Assembly (NCBI RefSeq): GCF_001014615.2
Contig: NZ_LBCQ02000005.1
Span: forward strand, 310,001 to 374,000
Direction: 5' to 3'
DNA length: 64,000 bases
Source of the DNA: Aquamicrobium sp. LC103
Lineage (GTDB): Bacteria; Pseudomonadota; Alphaproteobacteria; Rhizobiales; Rhizobiaceae
Shown: positions 17,708 to 26,835 of the stretch, piece after piece
Position numbering within the stretch: position 1 is the first letter of the stretch
How the letters are laid out: every line of letters begins with the position of its first letter
Made by a program: the position numbers and the translations under genes
The notes under the pieces: generated by a model
Told to the model about the DNA's origin: nothing
Database searches by the model: none
Seen by the model: the letters and a program-made list of their open reading frames with translations, nothing else

Positions 17708-18613
17708 CTATGGTTTCAGCCTGGCGGTGAGCTCAAGCAGGATTTCCTTCACGGCAACCGCTGGTTCGGGCAGCGGGGTCTGGTCGGAAACGCAAAGCGA
17801 TAGCGTTTCGTCTATTCTTGGCGAGACGACACGGCATATCAACGGCTCGCTTGCTTCCGTGACGATGCGATCGGCGACGGCTTTCGGCATGATGGTTGCC
17901 CCGAGGCCGTCGCTGACGGCGCGCGTAAGGGTCCGCACGATCTCGATCTCGCCGACCACCTTGAGATTGGTGCGCGTGCGTGTGAACGCCGTATCCACCG
18001 CGCGCCGAACGAAATTGTAGGCCGGAGGCAACAGGAACGGCATCCCGTCCAGAGCGGTGATCGGAACGGGCTTGTTATCCGCCTCTATCGCAAAATCTCG
18101 GTGCGCGACGAGGAAGAACTCCTCCCTTAGCAGCGGTTCGAAACGTACCCCTTTTATCGGCCCGGTTCCGTGGATGAGCGCCATTTCCAGGCGCCCGTTC
18201 ATGATCATCTGGCTGTAGGTCTGACCGACGCTCTCGGTTAGATGCAGGAGTATGCCCGGATGGCGCTTTCTTGTCTCGGCAAGCAGATCCGCGGACAGTG
18301 TCGCGGCGCTGCTGAAGGGCACCAGCCCCACCGAGACGCGCCCGGCCAGGGAGTTGCCCGCGGCCGACGCGTCGGCTTGCGCCTGCTCCATCTGCCGCAG
18401 GATGATCTGGGCGTGACGATAGACCGCATGCCCGGCATCCGTCATGCTGACGCCCTGCTGGCTGCGGATCAGCAATTTCTGGCCGAAATACTCCTCCAAC
18501 GCCGCCAATTGTTGGCTCAGGGCCGGTTGGGCGACGTGGAGAATATCGGCCGCGCGCGTGATGCTGCCGCTATCCACGATCACGATGAATGATTTGAGGC
18601 GCCTTGTGTCCAT
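17708..18613 (-). CDS. LysR family regulator, Nac-like
   Basis: 301 aa. The helix-turn-helix reads 'LKSFIVIVDSGSITRAAD' then 'AQPALSQQLAALEEYFGQ', closest in feel to the nitrogen-assimilation regulator Nac subgroup of LysR proteins. The C-terminal effector domain is complete. It is divergent from the SDR and amino acid transporter operon at 18862, with 248 bp between them. An ATA-N9-TAT site, the Nac consensus form, lies in that gap, so it likely controls the transporter operon and its own expression. Confidence 0.88.
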   Translation of the reverse strand: MDTRRLKSFIVIVDSGSITRAADILHVAQPALSQQLAALEEYFGQKLLIRSQQGVSMTDAGHAVYRHAQIILRQMEQAQADASAAGNSLAGRVSVGLVPFSSAATLSADLLAETRKRHPGILLHLTESVGQTYSQMIMNGRLEMALIHGTGPIKGVRFEPLLREEFFLVAHRDFAIEADNKPVPITALDGMPFLLPPAYNFVRRAVDTAFTRTRTNLKVVGEIEIVRTLTRAVSDGLGATIMPKAVADRIVTEASEPLICRVVSPRIDETLSLCVSDQTPLPEPAVAVKEILLELTARLKP

Positions 18614-18772
18614 GAGTGTTTGGAAACTTTTTCGTATGCGTGAGGGGCATGTTTACCGAGCGATCGACCTTATGCAAGCGAACGATATGCCGCGCGAACT
18701 TGTGTCTTCTCCGAGGTGCGCGCGCCGCAATTCGCGCGCGCGTGAAGGTCGAAGCATGCACGAGCCCGCACC

Positions 18773-18787
18773 ATAAGCCTTCCTTAT
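18773..18787. promoter_or_regulatory. Candidate LysR/Nac-type operator (ATA-N9-TAT, T-N11-A)
   Basis: ATAAGCCTTCCTTAT contains the inverted repeat ATAAG-N5-CTTAT and satisfies both the general LysR T-N11-A rule and the Nac ATA-N9-TAT form. It sits 75 bp upstream of the SDR start and 160 bp upstream of the divergent lysR start. Binding is inferred from motif and location. Confidence 0.5.
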
Positions 18788-18861
18788 TGCTCCAAAGATA
18801 ATCGGTCTTAGGCAAGGCTTCAAAGCTTCGCTAGTGTCTCGAAAAACAAAGGGGAGCACAG

Positions 18862-19614
18862 ATGCCATTCTCCGACTACAAGACCGCCCTGGTGACTGGC
18901 GCATCCTCCGGTATCGGTGCGGCCGTGGTGGAGCGGCTTCGTCGCGAAGGCATCGAGGTCCACGCGGTGGCGCGCAGCGCCGAGCCGTTGCGGCAATTGG
19001 CCGAGCGCACCGGTTGCCTGGTGCACGCCATCGACGTGAGCGACCGTCAGGCGCTTGGAGAACTCACGAGCCGCGTCGATTTCGACATTCTCGTCAACAA
19101 TGCCGGTGTCGATCGCCCGAAGAAGTTCCTGGAGGCGGACGAGGCGGATATCGATCTGCTCGTCGATATCAATCTGCGCGCGGTGCTGCATCTGTGCCGG
19201 ATGGTCGTCCCGGGCATGGTGGCGCGAGATCGCGGTCATGTCGTCAACATCTCCTCCATAGCGGGCGCCTACAATTTCGGGGGCAACTCGACCTATCACG
19301 CGACCAAGGCTGGCGTGAGCATGCTGTCGAACCAGTTGCGCATCGACGCGTTCGGCAAGCGGGTGCGGGTGACGGAAATCTGTCCCGGCCGGGTTGCGAC
19401 CGACATCTTTGCGCACGTTCACGGTGACGACCCGGCAGTCCGGGAAAGGTTCATCGACGGTTTCGAGCTGCCGCAGGCTGCCGACATAGCGGAGGCGATC
19501 GCCTTTGCCATCGCCGCGCCCGTGGCCGTCAATATCGGGCATATGGAGATCACGCCAACGCTCCAGGTGATGGGCGGGTTGCAGACGGCCCGGCCCAGGA
19601 ACACCAAGCCGTGA
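18862..19614 (+). CDS. SDR family NADP-dependent oxidoreductase
   Basis: 250 aa classical short-chain dehydrogenase. Cofactor motif 'GASSGIG' at residues 14-20, 'NNAG' near residue 78, and catalytic Ser plus 'YHATK'. The overall pattern ('ICPGRVATDIF') resembles the YdfG/3-hydroxy acid dehydrogenase branch that oxidises serine-like hydroxy acids. A GGGGAG ribosome site precedes the ATG. Its stop overlaps the GTG of the transporter permease, so it is the first gene of a coupled operon and may act on the transported amino acid or its keto derivative. Confidence 0.88.
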   Translation: MPFSDYKTALVTGASSGIGAAVVERLRREGIEVHAVARSAEPLRQLAERTGCLVHAIDVSDRQALGELTSRVDFDILVNNAGVDRPKKFLEADEADIDLLVDINLRAVLHLCRMVVPGMVARDRGHVVNISSIAGAYNFGGNSTYHATKAGVSMLSNQLRIDAFGKRVRVTEICPGRVATDIFAHVHGDDPAVRERFIDGFELPQAADIAEAIAFAIAAPVAVNIGHMEITPTLQVMGGLQTARPRNTKP

Positions 19615-20318
19615 GCGGGTTCGATCTCTCGGCGATCCTGGGCAATCCGGAATATGCCGCGATGCTTCTGCATGGCATCGAGATCACGTTCGTCATCTTC
19701 ATAGGCTCATGGCTCTTGGCGATGACGCTCGCCATCCTGCTCCTTGGGCTCCGTTTTTCGCCGCTGCGCTTCGGAAATCCGTTGGTCGCCGCCTACGTCT
19801 CCTATCACCGGAACGTTCCGACCCTCGTGCAGCTCATGCTTTGGTATTTCGGCATATTCACGCTGATGCCGGAGGGATTGGCGAGCTGGCTGGCGAACCA
19901 CAACGCCGAAACGATATTCGCCATTATCGGACTGGGACTTTGCCAGGCGGCCTATTTCAGCGAGGACCTTCGTTCGGGTCTGCGTTCCGTCAGTCCGGGG
20001 CAGATGGAGGCCGCGCAGGCTCTCGGGCACAGCTATGTTTCGGCGATGCGGTTCGTGATCATGCCGCAGGGCATCCGCAATGCGCTGCCGCCGCTCGTCA
20101 ACCACAGCGTTTCCCTGTTCAAGAACAGCAGCCTCGCTCTCATCATCGGGGCGCCGGAACTGACGCACGCGGTTAAGGAGGTCGAGAACCTCAGCTTCAG
20201 GACTTTCGAGATCTACCTGATCGGAACGGTTCTCTACCTCTTCTTCTCGCTCCTGATCATGATGGTTGGCGCTTACATCTCGATGCGCGCCGACCCGGCG
20301 AGGGCGGCACGTGCATGA
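19611..20318 (+). CDS. Polar amino acid ABC transporter permease
   Basis: 235 aa, GTG start overlapping the SDR stop. Five hydrophobic segments and the HisM/GlnP coupling loop 'SPGQMEAAQALGHSYVSAMR' followed by 'PQGIRNALPPLVN'. It forms the inner-membrane channel with the next permease. Overlap with that gene is ATGA. The substrate class (glutamate, glutamine, opine or similar) follows from the family only. Confidence 0.9.
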   Translation: MSGFDLSAILGNPEYAAMLLHGIEITFVIFIGSWLLAMTLAILLLGLRFSPLRFGNPLVAAYVSYHRNVPTLVQLMLWYFGIFTLMPEGLASWLANHNAETIFAIIGLGLCQAAYFSEDLRSGLRSVSPGQMEAAQALGHSYVSAMRFVIMPQGIRNALPPLVNHSVSLFKNSSLALIIGAPELTHAVKEVENLSFRTFEIYLIGTVLYLFFSLLIMMVGAYISMRADPARAARA

Positions 20319-21073
20319 TCAATGACATCATCGCAATCGTCAGGGACTACTGGTTGCTGCTGCTGATCGGTCAGTACCCGAACGGTCCGCTGGGCGGTCT
20401 TGCCAACACGCTGATCCTTTCGGCCCTGAGCATCGCTCTCGCCTTCCCCGTCAGCATCATTTTCGCATTGGCCCGGCTGTCGAAATGGCCGCTGCTGCGC
20501 TGGCCGGTGACCGCGCTCGTCTATGTCACCCGCGGCGTGCCTTTGTTGATGCTCATACTGTGGTGCTACTTCTTGATTCCTCTGTGGACCGGCGCGGATG
20601 TACCGAGTTTCGTCATCATGCTGACGACCCTGGTCGTCTATCAGGGAGCCTTTCTGAGCGAGGTGGTTCGCGCGGGCATCGTCGCGCTTGGACCGGGCCA
20701 GATGGATGCGGCCCGCGCGCTCGGACACAGCTATCTCGGCGCGATGCGTTACGTCATCCTGCCGCAGGCGCTCTACAACATGATCCCGAGCATCATTTCC
20801 ACGTTCGTGTCGACGATCAAGGACACGACGCTCGGATACGTGATCAATGTGCCGGATCTCACTTTCGCGGCGAGCCAGGTCAACAACCAGCTCCTGACCC
20901 AACCCTTCCAGGTCTTCCTTATCCTCGCGATCGTCTACTACGTAATCTGCTGGAGCCTGACTCATGTCGCCAATCGCGTGGAGCGACGCATCGCACGTCG
21001 TCGCGCCGGTCTCTCCAACATTCGCGCCGCCGCCGTAGCCGCGCCGCCCAAAATCATATCGGAGCAGCCATGA
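20315..21073 (+). CDS. Polar amino acid ABC transporter permease
   Basis: 252 aa. Paralogue of the preceding permease with the loop '[20 protein letters not shown]' and '[18 protein letters not shown]'. Its start overlaps the preceding stop and its stop overlaps the ATPase start, indicating tight translational coupling. Heterodimer with the product of the gene before it. Confidence 0.9.
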   Translation: MINDIIAIVRDYWLLLLIGQYPNGPLGGLANTLILSALSIALAFPVSIIFALARLSKWPLLRWPVTALVYVTRGVPLLMLILWCYFLIPLWTGADVPSFVIMLTTLVVYQGAFLSEVVRAGIVALGPGQMDAARALGHSYLGAMRYVILPQALYNMIPSIISTFVSTIKDTTLGYVINVPDLTFAASQVNNQLLTQPFQVFLILAIVYYVICWSLTHVANRVERRIARRRAGLSNIRAAAVAAPPKIISEQP

Positions 21074-21837
21074 CCGCGTCAGTTTCACTGCCGCAGGAGT
21101 TGCAGACCGTCCGGCTTTCGCAGGTCTGTAAAAGCTATGGCGACTATCAGGCACTGAAGGACATCGATGCCGAGGTGGCTCGCGGAGAAGTCGTGGTCAT
21201 CTGTGGGCCGTCCGGTTCCGGCAAGTCCACGTTGATCCGCACGATAAATCGCCTCGAGGAGATAAACAGCGGTTCGATCACCTTCGATGGCCAGAACATT
21301 CATGCCCCGATGCGCATGAAGGAACTCAATCTTCTTCGCAGCCGGATCGGTTTCGTGTTTCAGAGTTTCAATCTCTTTCCGCACCTTTCGGTGGTCGACA
21401 ACATTTCGATGTCGCCAATCCGTGTGAAAGGGATTCCGGCCGCTGTCGCGCATGAAAAGGCGCTGGCGCTCCTCGACCGCGTCGGACTTTCCGAAAAGGC
21501 CGAGGCATATCCCGCGCAACTGTCCGGCGGACAGCAACAGCGTGTCGCCATTGCCCGCGCGCTCGCCATGGAGCCCCCGGTGATGCTGTTTGACGAGCCG
21601 ACGAGCGCGCTCGATCCGGAAATGGTCGGCGAGGTGCTGAGTGTCATGAAAAGCCTGGCAGCCGAGGGCATGACCATGCTTTGCGTTACCCACGAAATGG
21701 GCTTCGCCCGCGATGTCGCGGATCGCGTCTGGTTCATCGATGCGGGGCAGATCCTCGAAACGGCACCTCCCGAAGAATTCTTCAAGAATCCACGCCATCC
21801 GCGCGCTCAGCGTTTCCTCGCGGATCTGCGGCACTGA
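21070..21837 (+). CDS. Polar amino acid ABC transporter ATPase (GlnQ type)
   Basis: 255 aa from the ATG at 21070. Walker A '[10 protein letters not shown]', Q-loop '[10 protein letters not shown]', signature 'LSGGQQQRV', Walker B '[13 protein letters not shown]', switch His in 'VTHEMGFA'. This is the standard GlnQ/HisP subfamily that energises polar amino acid import. Followed after 29 bases by the binding protein with an AGAGGAG ribosome site. Confidence 0.94.
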   Translation: MTASVSLPQELQTVRLSQVCKSYGDYQALKDIDAEVARGEVVVICGPSGSGKSTLIRTINRLEEINSGSITFDGQNIHAPMRMKELNLLRSRIGFVFQSFNLFPHLSVVDNISMSPIRVKGIPAAVAHEKALALLDRVGLSEKAEAYPAQLSGGQQQRVAIARALAMEPPVMLFDEPTSALDPEMVGEVLSVMKSLAAEGMTMLCVTHEMGFARDVADRVWFIDAGQILETAPPEEFFKNPRHPRAQRFLADLRH

Positions 21838-21866
21838 ATTTATCATAACAAGAGAGGAGAACGGCA

Positions 21867-22703
21867 ATGAACTGGAAATGCTTTACCCTGGCTATCGCCA
21901 TGGCCGGCGCGGGCGCGGCTTTGCCGGCGAACGCGGATCAGCTCGAAAACATCATGTCGGCGGGGACGTTGCGGTGCGCGACGTTTGCGGATGTTCCGCC
22001 GTTCGCCGCGCCCGATCCGAAGACGCGCGAAATGGTCGGTTTCGACGTCGATCTCTGCAATGCCATTGCCAGGGAGATGGGAGTAAAGGCCGAGGTCAAG
22101 CCGGTTTCGGTCGAGGCCCGCGTGCCCGAGGTAAGGTTGGGCCGCGTCGACATCACGGTTGCGAACCTCGCCTACACTTTGAGCCGCGCCGAGCAGATCC
22201 AGTTCAGCGATCCATACTATCTGGCGAAGGAGATGCTCATCGTTCCGGCCGCCGATCCGGGCACCGGCAAGGCCGACTTCGTCGGCGAAAGGATCGCCTC
22301 CGCGAAGGGCTCCACCTCCGAATTGTCGATCAGGCTGAATGAATCACAGCCTTTGACCTTCCAGGATACAGCTTCGGCCTACCTGGCCGTCCAGCAAGGC
22401 AAGGCTCGCGGGATGGTGGCGAACACCATGACGACCACGAAATTCGTCAACGAATCGAAGACCCGCGGAAAAGAGATGCGGATGATCGAGGAGCCCATGC
22501 TGTTCCAGCCCATCGGGATCGGCATGTCCAAGGATCAGCCGGCACTTACCGCCAAGGTCAACGAGGTGCTCCACAAGCTCGATACTTCCGGTGAAATCAA
22601 CAAGATCTGGGAGAAATGGCTCGGTCAGGGCACCGAGTACAAGATGACCCGCACCGACAAAGTGGTGCCGCTGACCGAACTCGAGTTCGACCCGATTCCG
22701 TAA
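21867..22703 (+). CDS. Amino acid ABC transporter substrate-binding protein (family 3)
   Basis: 278 aa with a Sec signal peptide ('MNWKCFTLAIAMAGAGAALP', cleavage near 'ANADQ'), so periplasmic. The mature part starts 'LENIMSAGTLRCATFADVPP' and carries 'VGFDVDLCNAIAREMGVKAE', both typical of SBP_bac_3 proteins. It completes the transporter encoded just upstream. A strong hairpin follows the gene, a common way to raise binding-protein mRNA over the rest of the operon. Confidence 0.92.
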   Translation: MNWKCFTLAIAMAGAGAALPANADQLENIMSAGTLRCATFADVPPFAAPDPKTREMVGFDVDLCNAIAREMGVKAEVKPVSVEARVPEVRLGRVDITVANLAYTLSRAEQIQFSDPYYLAKEMLIVPAADPGTGKADFVGERIASAKGSTSELSIRLNESQPLTFQDTASAYLAVQQGKARGMVANTMTTTKFVNESKTRGKEMRMIEEPMLFQPIGIGMSKDQPALTAKVNEVLHKLDTSGEINKIWEKWLGQGTEYKMTRTDKVVPLTELEFDPIP

Positions 22704-22755
22704 TCATCGGACCCGCCGGGTTTCGCTTCGCACGACTACCATCAGGACGAGATTG

Positions 22756-22777
22756 GGCGGCGGGAAGGCCCGCCGCC
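22756..22777 (+). terminator. G/C-rich hairpin after the binding-protein gene
   Basis: GGCGGCGGG-AAGG-CCCGCCGCC, a perfect 9-bp stem with a 4-base loop, 52 bases after the binding-protein stop and 17 bases before the RraA-like start. There is no U-tract, so it may protect or attenuate the transcript rather than end it. Confidence 0.5.
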
Positions 22778-22794
22778 AGCATGTGAGGTTTGTT

Positions 22795-23469
22795 ATGGTT
22801 CATATAAAGGACATCGCCGAAAGACCGTCCCGGGACGATCTGAAAGCTCTTTCGAAATTCTCGCCGGCGACCATTCACGAGGCCCAGGGACGCCGTGGCG
22901 CGCTCTCCTCACGCCTCAAGCCGGTGGACTATCGCATGAAGCTCTGCGGGCCGGCCTTCACGGTCAGATGCGCTCCACGCGACAACATAATGCTGCAGCT
23001 TGCGATCAACTATGCCCAGCCGGGCGACATCATCGTGGTCTCGGCGGGAGAATACGAGGAGGCGGGTTCGTTCGGCGATGTGCTGGCGAATGCATGCCTC
23101 GCCAAGGGAATAGGCGGGCTTGTCACCGACACCGGCGTCCGCGACACTCTCCAGCTCAGGGAGCTGGGCTTTCCGGTCTTTTCCTTGAGCGCTTGCATAA
23201 AGGGAACGGTGAAGGAGACGCTGGGAACGACCAATGACCCGGTAATCGTCGGCGGCGAGCTGATCAATCCGGGCGACATCATCATCGGCGATGCCGACGG
23301 GTTGGTGGTCGTCCGCAGGCAGGAAGCGCAGGAGGTCGCGAAATCGTCGCAGGCCCGCGAGGATGCCGAAGCCGGTTACATAGCCGCTTACAAGCAAGGG
23401 AAGTCGGTGGTCGAGGTGAGCAATCTGGAGCCGGTGCTCAAGGCCAAGGGATTGGTCGTCGACCTTTGA
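22795..23469 (+). CDS. RraA-like 4-carboxy-4-hydroxy-2-oxoadipate aldolase/oxaloacetate decarboxylase family
   Basis: 224 aa from ATG 22795; a GTG or ATG further upstream would run into the hairpin. Conserved blocks are 'SPATIHEAQGRRGALSS', 'GDIIVVSAGEYEEAGSFGDV' and 'GGLVTDTGVRDTLQL', where the last is the G-x-V-x-D-x-x-x-R-D active-site region of class II pyruvate aldolases. This makes an aldolase or decarboxylase activity plausible. It lies at the end of the amino acid transporter operon and could remove oxaloacetate or a 4-hydroxy-2-oxo acid formed by transamination. Confidence 0.82.
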   Translation: MVHIKDIAERPSRDDLKALSKFSPATIHEAQGRRGALSSRLKPVDYRMKLCGPAFTVRCAPRDNIMLQLAINYAQPGDIIVVSAGEYEEAGSFGDVLANACLAKGIGGLVTDTGVRDTLQLRELGFPVFSLSACIKGTVKETLGTTNDPVIVGGELINPGDIIIGDADGLVVVRRQEAQEVAKSSQAREDAEAGYIAAYKQGKSVVEVSNLEPVLKAKGLVVDL

Positions 23470-23538
23470 TGAAATCTGGCTCACGGTGGATGAGCAGGCG
23501 CCGGCGCGGAGCGGCTGCCCTTTCGAATGGAGTTGCCG

Positions 23539-24306
23539 ATGAGTTATCCCTTGTTTGACCTTAGCGGAAGGCGGGCGCTGATAACCGGCTCCTCGCAGGG
23601 AATTGGCCTGGCGCTCGCACGCGGTCTGGCGCAGCACGGCGCAGGAATAGTGCTGAACGGACGCGATCGCGACAAGCTCGAGGGTGCGGCCACGTCGCTG
23701 CGGCACGACGGACACGAAGTGTCCGTCTCCGATTTCGATGTCACGGACGCGGATGCCGTCAGGCGGGGTGTCGACTCGATCGAGCGCGACGTCGGAGCGA
23801 TCGACATCCTGATCAACAATGCCGGCATGCAGTTCCGGACACCGCTCGAGGATTTTCCCGCCGATCGCTGGGAGCAATTGCTGAAGACCAACGTGTCCAG
23901 CGTGTTCTTTGTGGGGCAGGCGGTGGCCCGCCACATGATCGGACGCAGGCGCGGCAAGATCGTCAACATCGCTTCGGTGCAGAGCGAGCTCGCGCGGCCT
24001 GGAATCGCGCCCTATACCGCCACCAAGGGCGCGGTTAAGAACCTGACGCGCGGCATGTGCGCAGATTGGGCGAAGCATGGCCTGCAGATCAATGCCATCG
24101 CACCCGGATATTTCAAGACGCCCTTGAATCAGGCGCTGGTCGACAGCGAGGAATTCTCATCATGGCTTGAGAAGCGAACGCCCGCGGCCCGTTGGGGAAA
24201 TGTCGAAGAACTCGTCGGTGCGGCAGTCTTCCTCTCGAGCGCGGCGTCCTCCTTCGTCAATGGACACACACTCTATGTCGACGGCGGCATCACAACCTGC
24301 CTCTGA
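23539..24306 (+). CDS. idnO: SDR oxidoreductase, gluconate 5-dehydrogenase type
   Basis: 255 aa from ATG 23539, with GGAG eight bases upstream; an ATG at 23527 lacks such a site. Motifs: 'GSSQGIG', 'INNAG', Ser in 'IASVQSE', 'YTATKGAVKNLTRGM' and the C-terminal 'SFVNGHTLYVDGG'. Family members (IdnO/Gno) interconvert 5-keto-D-gluconate and D-gluconate. The neighbours are a gluconate kinase and an L-idonate 5-dehydrogenase, which makes this specific assignment likely. Confidence 0.85.
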   Translation: MSYPLFDLSGRRALITGSSQGIGLALARGLAQHGAGIVLNGRDRDKLEGAATSLRHDGHEVSVSDFDVTDADAVRRGVDSIERDVGAIDILINNAGMQFRTPLEDFPADRWEQLLKTNVSSVFFVGQAVARHMIGRRRGKIVNIASVQSELARPGIAPYTATKGAVKNLTRGMCADWAKHGLQINAIAPGYFKTPLNQALVDSEEFSSWLEKRTPAARWGNVEELVGAAVFLSSAASSFVNGHTLYVDGGITTCL

Positions 24307-24853
24307 GGATGAAGCGGGTCACGGCCCGGTCATCGTGATGGGCGTGTCGGGTTGCGGCAAATCGACGGTCGGCGAACGGCTGGCGGACCGCTTGGATTGC
24401 CCCTTCGTGGAGGGCGACGGTTTGCATCCGGCGGCGAATGTAAGGAAAATGGAAGCGGGCATGCCCCTCGACGATGCCGATCGCTGGCCCTGGTTGGACT
24501 TGCTCGGCCGCAGGCTGGGTGAGGAGGGGCGTGTGGTGATCTCGTGCTCCGCGCTCAAGCGTTCCTATCGTGACCGCCTCCGAAATCTCGCGGGCAGGCC
24601 GGTCACGTTCGTCTTTCTTCGGGGGACGCGCGCGCTGATCGCCGCGCGCATGCAGGAGCGGCGAGGGCACTACATGCCGCCCTCGCTCCTGGACAGTCAA
24701 CTGGCCACTCTTGAGCCGCCGATGGCGGAGAGGGACGTGGTCACCATAGAAATCGATCAACCGCTTGAGACCATCGTCGGACTGGCGATGACGAATCTCG
24801 CCGAGCGCGCACGCGCTGCGCCGAAATCAAGCTCAAGCCAAGGGAGCGCATGA
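24275..24853 (+). CDS. idnK: Gluconokinase
   Basis: About 192 aa. The P-loop 'GVSGCGKST' and 'EGDGLHPAANVRKMEAGMPL' followed by 'DRWPWL' are diagnostic for GntK/IdnK, which makes 6-phosphogluconate from gluconate and ATP. 'CSALKRSYRDRLR' is also conserved. The start is uncertain: ATG 24260, 24275 and 24338 are all in frame and none has a clear ribosome site. The gene overlaps idnO, consistent with coupling. Product feeds the Entner-Doudoroff or pentose phosphate route. Confidence 0.9.
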   Translation: MSTAASQPASEDEAGHGPVIVMGVSGCGKSTVGERLADRLDCPFVEGDGLHPAANVRKMEAGMPLDDADRWPWLDLLGRRLGEEGRVVISCSALKRSYRDRLRNLAGRPVTFVFLRGTRALIAARMQERRGHYMPPSLLDSQLATLEPPMAERDVVTIEIDQPLETIVGLAMTNLAERARAAPKSSSSQGSA

Positions 24854-25794
24854 TGACGAAGCCGGAAATCCTGCTGATGGGCCCGTATCCGGACTGGGAC
24901 CTCAGCGACCTTGAAGAGCGCTATGTCGTTCACAAGATCTATGCCGCCCCAGATCGCGATGCCTTCCTGACAATGCATGCGCCGAACATTCGGGCGATCG
25001 CTACGCGCGGCGAACTCGGTGCATCCGCCGAGGTCATGAAGGCGCTGCCCCGGCTCGAGATCGTCTCGTGCTACGGTGTCGGTACCGATGCGATCGACCT
25101 TTCGCATGCTCGGGAAAACGGCATCCGCGTGACCAACACGCCCGACGTGCTCACCGCCGACGTCGCCGATCTCGGAGTGGCCCTGCTCCTGGCGGCTGCT
25201 CGGCGGGTTACGCAGGCCGACGCCTATGTCCGCAACGGCAGTTGGTCCAAGGGAAATATGGGGCTCGTCACCCGCGTCTGTGGCAAGAAGGTCGGCATCG
25301 TCGGCATGGGGCGGGTCGGTGCCGCGGTCGCCAGGCGGCTTGCGGCCTTTGATTGCGAGATTGCTTATTTCGATCTGGCGCGACGCGAGAACCTGCCTTA
25401 CGCCTTCATCTCCGATCTCGTGGAACTCGCGCGCCAGTCGGAGTTCATGGTGGTGACGCTGGCCGGCGGGGACTCCACGAAAGGCGTCATCGACGCCAAA
25501 GTCCTGGAAGCGCTCGGAGCAGAAGGGATTGTCGTCAACATCTCGCGCGGTTCCACGGTCGACGAGACCGCGCTGATCGATGCGCTGGAGCGGCGCACCA
25601 TCAAGGCCGCGGGCCTCGACGTCTTCTGGAACGAGCCCAACATCGATGCCCGTCTGATCACCCTCGAAAACGTGGTGCTACAGCCTCACCATGCGTCGGG
25701 CACGGTTGAGACCCGGCAGGCGATGGGCAAGCTCGTTCGCGACAATCTCGCCGCGCATTTCGCCGGCGCTCCTCTCATCACTCCGGTCGCCTGA
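24850..25794 (+). CDS. D-isomer specific 2-hydroxyacid dehydrogenase (2-ketogluconate/hydroxypyruvate reductase type)
   Basis: 314 aa. NAD(P) motif 'GIVGMGRVGAAVARRLA', followed by 'NISRGSTVDETALIDAL' with catalytic Arg, Glu in 'AGLDVFWNEP' and His in 'LQPHHASGTVETR'. The closest functional group is GhrB-like reductases, which reduce 2-ketogluconate, glyoxylate or hydroxypyruvate. Within the idonate cluster a role in 2-keto- or 2,5-diketogluconate reduction is likely. Overlaps the kinase stop (ATGA). Confidence 0.88.
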   Translation: MMTKPEILLMGPYPDWDLSDLEERYVVHKIYAAPDRDAFLTMHAPNIRAIATRGELGASAEVMKALPRLEIVSCYGVGTDAIDLSHARENGIRVTNTPDVLTADVADLGVALLLAAARRVTQADAYVRNGSWSKGNMGLVTRVCGKKVGIVGMGRVGAAVARRLAAFDCEIAYFDLARRENLPYAFISDLVELARQSEFMVVTLAGGDSTKGVIDAKVLEALGAEGIVVNISRGSTVDETALIDALERRTIKAAGLDVFWNEPNIDARLITLENVVLQPHHASGTVETRQAMGKLVRDNLAAHFAGAPLITPVA

Positions 25795-25803
25795 GGTCAT
25801 GCA

Positions 25804-26835
25804 ATGAAAGCCGTCGTCATTCATGCCGCCAAGGATCTGCGGATCGAGGAACGGGATGCGGAGAAACCGGGCCCCGGCCAGGTCGAAATTGAGATCGAAG
25901 CCGGCGGCATCTGTGGCTCCGACCTTCACTACTACAACCATGGCGGCTTCGGCACGGTCCGCATTCGCGAACCCATGATCCTCGGGCACGAGGTGGCCGG
26001 CACGGTGAAGGCCCTCGGTCAAGAGGTGTCGCGCCTCGCCGTCGGCGATCGGGTCGCTGTGTCGCCAAGCCGTCCCTGCAACGCGTGCGACTATTGCCTC
26101 AAGGGCCAGCAGAACCACTGCATGAACATGCGCTTCTATGGCAGCGCAATGCCGATGCCCCATATCCAGGGAGCGTTTCGCAAGCATCTCGTCGCCCAAC
26201 AATGGCAATGCCATAAGATTGCCGCTGGCGTCTCGATCAACGAAGCGGCGATGGCTGAGCCGTTTGCCGTCACGCTGCATGCGGTTGCCCGCGCCGGGTC
26301 CCTCATCGGAAAGCGCGTGCTGGTGACCGGCTGCGGTCCGATCGGCGTGCTTGCGATCGTCGCCGCCCGCGTGCACGGGGCTCGTGAGATCGTGGCGACG
26401 GACGTGATGGATGCGGTCCTTGAAAAGGCGTTCGACATGGGCGCCGACCGGGTCGTCAATGTAGCGAGCGATCCGGGGGAACTCGCGGCTTACTCTGCAA
26501 ACAAGGGCTATTTCGACGTGCAGTTTGAAGCCTCAGGCAATGAAAGCGCCGTAAGGGCCGGCCTGGAAGTCCTTAAACCGCGCGCCACGCTGATCCAACT
26601 GGGGCTCGGTGGCGACGTCTCGATCCCGCAGAACATGGTCGTCGCAAAGGAAATCGAGATGAAGGGCACCTTCCGGTTCCATGACGAGTTCGGCCTGGCC
26701 GTCGACCTGATCAACCAACGTCGCGTGGATTTACGCCCCTTGCTCTCCGCCATATACCCGATTGAAAATGCGGTTCAGGCATTCGAGGCGGCGACCGATC
26801 GCAGCCGGTCGATGAAGGTTCACCTGAGTTTTTGA
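25804..26835 (+). CDS. idnD: L-idonate 5-dehydrogenase
   Basis: 343 aa zinc-dependent alcohol dehydrogenase. Catalytic zinc region 'GGICGSDLHYYNHGGFG' with 'GHEVAGTV', and the structural-zinc cysteines in 'CNACDYCLKGQQNHC'. The nucleotide fold has 'VTGCGPIGVLAI'. The exact 'SDLHYYNHGGFGTVRIREP' context is typical of IdnD, which oxidises L-idonate to 5-ketogluconate. With idnO, idnK and the keto acid reductase this gives a full route from L-idonate to 6-phosphogluconate. No dedicated transporter or regulator lies in this block. Confidence 0.9.
   Translation: MKAVVIHAAKDLRIEERDAEKPGPGQVEIEIEAGGICGSDLHYYNHGGFGTVRIREPMILGHEVAGTVKALGQEVSRLAVGDRVAVSPSRPCNACDYCLKGQQNHCMNMRFYGSAMPMPHIQGAFRKHLVAQQWQCHKIAAGVSINEAAMAEPFAVTLHAVARAGSLIGKRVLVTGCGPIGVLAIVAARVHGAREIVATDVMDAVLEKAFDMGADRVVNVASDPGELAAYSANKGYFDVQFEASGNESAVRAGLEVLKPRATLIQLGLGGDVSIPQNMVVAKEIEMKGTFRFHDEFGLAVDLINQRRVDLRPLLSAIYPIENAVQAFEAATDRSRSMKVHLSF

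Noticed and set aside
18719-18750. GC-alternating palindromic stretch (GCGCGC around CAATTC)
   Set aside because: Simple GCGC repetition in a high-GC genome; no loop or U-tract to make a terminator.
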